A stretch of 38,976 nt of DNA from positions 1 to 38,976 of IMG/VR virus record IMGVR_UViG_3300009370_000071, one strand, 5' to 3'. This stretch comes from a virus. The notes below the pieces were generated by a model. It worked only from the letters and a program-made list of their open reading frames with translations, was not told the origin of the DNA and did no database searches. Numbering within the stretch: position 1 is the first letter of the stretch; each line of letters opens with the position of its first letter. Below are positions 37,333 to 38,976 of this stretch, piece after piece. Position numbers and translations under genes: made by a program.

Positions 37333-38976
37333 GTAACGAGAGTGTAGTTGTTCATCAGTCAATTAACGAAGTTACCGTTACGGCCACTGGATCTGTTGGG
37401 CTTAATGCTGGCGGTCTTATCCAAGGGAATTTAGAAGTTGATGGAACTGTTATCATCGGTGCCGATACCGATGGCAAGGATGTCCGCTTCTGGGGAGAGA
37501 CCGCAAGCAAGTACACGTTGTGGGATGCAAGCCAGGACACGCTCATCATCACCGGTGATCTGCAGGTTGATGGTACAACGACCACGATCAACTCGACAGT
37601 CGTCACCATTGAAGATCCCGTGTTCACCCTGGGCGGGGAATCCCCACCAGTAGGAAGTGACAGCAAGGATCGCGGCATCGAGTTCCATTACTATGACACC
37701 GACGCCAGCGCCGGAAAGAAGGGCTTTTTCGGATGGGGCAACTCTGAGAACGCGATCAAGTTTTTACTGAACTGTGCAGACCCAAGTGGGAGCGAGATCT
37801 TCACGGGTGATCTGGCCGAGGTTCATACGGGGAAGCTTGTGGCTGGCGGGGGCGTGTCGGATACATACGCCGAACTTGGCCCCTATTGGGATTTCACTGG
37901 CGACAGGATGTCGAGCAGCGGGGCTTTGAAGATCAACGCCGGATCAGGTGAAGATCTACACCTACAAGAAAACGGAACCGATCGGCTTGTGGTCAAGCGC
38001 ACAACGGGAAACGTCGGCATCGGAACTGACTCACCGAGCGAGAAGCTCGAAATTGACGGCGGGGATCTGAAGGTGACAGCAGGGGACGTGTGGGTTGCTG
38101 ATAGCTCAAAGAAGGTTACAGTTGGATCTACCAATTACAAACACGGGGCAATCGAGGGGAATGGCAACGACATCAGGATCGCCCCCGGCGGCACTAAGTC
38201 TCTCATTTTGCACGGTGGCGATGAGCTGGGTATCCAGATTTTAGACGGAGGAAACGTCGGCATCGGAACGGCGAGTCCTGCCTATCCCTTGGACGTTGTG
38301 GGGAACGTAATGCTGCGACCGGGGACAGGTGAACTTCTCATCCAGCAGGACAGCACCTATATCAACGTCAGATCTACCGGGACGAACGGGGGATTCAAGT
38401 TCTCCGACGTTGGCAATAAGGACGAATACATCATCGATCGTCTCGGGAACTACCACGCATGGAAGAACAACATGGCGGAAACCATGCGCCTCACCACAAC
38501 GGGACTGGGCATCGGAACGGCGAGTCCGGCCTACAAGCTCGATTGCCGGACGACCGGCGACGACGATCTTGTCTATTTCGCACAGAACGGGACGAGCAAT
38601 CCGCGTTTCAAGATCGATTCCTCGGGCAGCACCACGATCACGTCTCATACAACGATCAACGGAGCAAAGAACCTTTATATTGAAAGCGGAAAATTAGGTA
38701 TCGGAACGGCGAGTCCGAGTGCTTTGCTCGAAATTTATGACGGGTCTAGCACGGACGGCTTGATCGTCTCAGGGACCGAGGGCCGAGAGATAACTATGCT
38801 GACCAATGCCGGTGCCGGGGGTCCGGGGATAGTTGTCGATGCCAGTCATAACCTCGACCTGAGCCCCGGAGGTGGAGACATACTGATGAACCGCGTGCAA
38901 GGCAACGTCGGCATCGGCACGGCGAGTGCTGCAAGAAAACTTCATGTCGACGCAGGTTCCTTGGATGTTGGTATTC
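37329..38976 (+). CDS. Long fibre protein, 3' end outside window
   Basis: An open frame of 549 codons with no stop reaches the right edge. The N-terminal ~80 residues are beta-rich with V-D-G-T-x-x-I units. From about residue 225 the sequence repeats N-V-G-I-G-T-x-S-P-x-x-x-L every 60-83 residues, the layout of phage fibres that usually end in an intramolecular chaperone (peptidase S74) domain; that end is not visible. It would form a trimeric fibre for host recognition. Base composition shifts to clearly GC-rich at about 37430, suggesting acquisition by exchange. The gene lies after the head protease, so a head fibre is possible. Confidence 0.8.
   Translation, partial: MSNESVVVHQSINEVTVTATGSVGLNAGGLIQGNLEVDGTVIIGADTDGKDVRFWGETASKYTLWDASQDTLIITGDLQVDGTTTTINSTVVTIEDPVFTLGGESPPVGSDSKDRGIEFHYYDTDASAGKKGFFGWGNSENAIKFLLNCADPSGSEIFTGDLAEVHTGKLVAGGGVSDTYAELGPYWDFTGDRMSSSGALKINAGSGEDLHLQENGTDRLVVKRTTGNVGIGTDSPSEKLEIDGGDLKVTAGDVWVADSSKKVTVGSTNYKHGAIEGNGNDIRIAPGGTKSLILHGGDELGIQILDGGNVGIGTASPAYPLDVVGNVMLRPGTGELLIQQDSTYINVRSTGTNGGFKFSDVGNKDEYIIDRLGNYHAWKNNMAETMRLTTTGLGIGTASPAYKLDCRTTGDDDLVYFAQNGTSNPRFKIDSSGSTTITSHTTINGAKNLYIESGKLGIGTASPSALLEIYDGSSTDGLIVSGTEGREITMLTNAGAGGPGIVVDASHNLDLSPGGGDILMNRVQGNVGIGTASAARKLHVDAGSLDVGI
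38016..38929 (+). repeat. Five direct repeats inside the fibre gene
   Basis: GGCATCGGAACGGCGAGTCC and close variants occur at 38016, 38259, 38508, 38697 and 38910. Each encodes the G-I-G-T-(A/D)-S-(P/A) hinge of the fibre. Three of the copies (38259, 38508, 38697) are nearly identical at DNA level, so they could recombine and change fibre length. Confidence 0.8.

Noticed and set aside
38241-38697. Overlapping frames on both strands within the fibre gene
   Set aside because: GC-rich sequence leaves several frames open; only the 37329 frame has G-I-G-T fibre repeats and continues to the edge.
38016-38929. Regular repeats that might suggest a CRISPR array
   Set aside because: Spacing is 190-250 bases and repeats encode fibre hinges in frame; no repeat-spacer architecture.

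Overview
The window is a contiguous piece of a tailed double-stranded DNA phage (or prophage) genome. Every convincing gene lies on the + strand and genes are tightly packed, often overlapping at ATGA or TGATG. Tape measure, lambda-type terminase/W/portal/S49 protease genes and a phage-type replication set identify it as a tailed phage. The tape measure of about 727 residues fits a siphovirus-like tail, but neither the major capsid nor the major tail gene is in the window. A lipobox lipoprotein in the lysis cassette points to a Gram-negative host. Most starts follow A-rich sequence rather than a Shine-Dalgarno box, which suggests a host that relies little on Shine-Dalgarno pairing; the lineage cannot be named from this sequence. 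No integrase, repressor, tRNA or CRISPR array was seen.

Layout: 1-6.1 kb, tail genes (chaperone-like small genes, tape measure, distal tail proteins). 6.1-7.4 kb, lysis cassette (holin-like protein, lipoprotein, endolysin with peptidoglycan-binding and CHAP regions). 7.4-9.5 kb, degenerate zincin-like protein, metallophosphoesterase, membrane/coiled-coil protein and RuvC-like resolvase. 9.5-15.4 kb, a block of mostly small genes plus a MoxR-type AAA+ ATPase and a DUF7192-like protein; several share a leader ending in ACAGACCA directly before ATG. 15.4-25.4 kb, replication: SF2/SNF2-like helicase, Cas4-like nuclease, possible ssDNA-binding protein, family A DNA polymerase, primase-helicase and a MazG-like pyrophosphatase. 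25.4-31.5 kb, DNA modification: C5-cytosine methyltransferase, HAD phosphatase, APH-like kinase, sugar-phosphate nucleotidyltransferase-like protein, GT-B-like glycosyltransferase, dNMP-kinase-like protein and a thymidylate-synthase homologue carrying the dCMP-hydroxymethylase Asn-to-Asp change. 31.5-37.3 kb, small terminase, large terminase, gpW-like connector, portal and S49 protease. 37.3 kb to the end, a GC-richer fibre gene that runs off the window.

Two systems stand out. First, the 25-31.5 kb genes read as a pathway that would make 5-hydroxymethyl-dC nucleotides (MazG-like dNTP removal, hydroxymethylase, monophosphate kinase) and then decorate the DNA with an activated sugar or alditol (kinase, nucleotidyltransferase, HAD phosphatase, glycosyltransferase). 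Second, a perfect 12-bp stem at 15390-15436 carries in its loop a 14-base exact complement of the leader directly upstream of early-gene start codons, and one half of that leader also lies just 5' of the stem. This could be a trans-acting antisense element or a small invertible switch. A heptamer, TGTTAGA/TCTAACA, is also strongly over-represented (46 copies by hand count) but absent from 6.03-16.06 kb, the same region that uses the ACAGACCA leaders.
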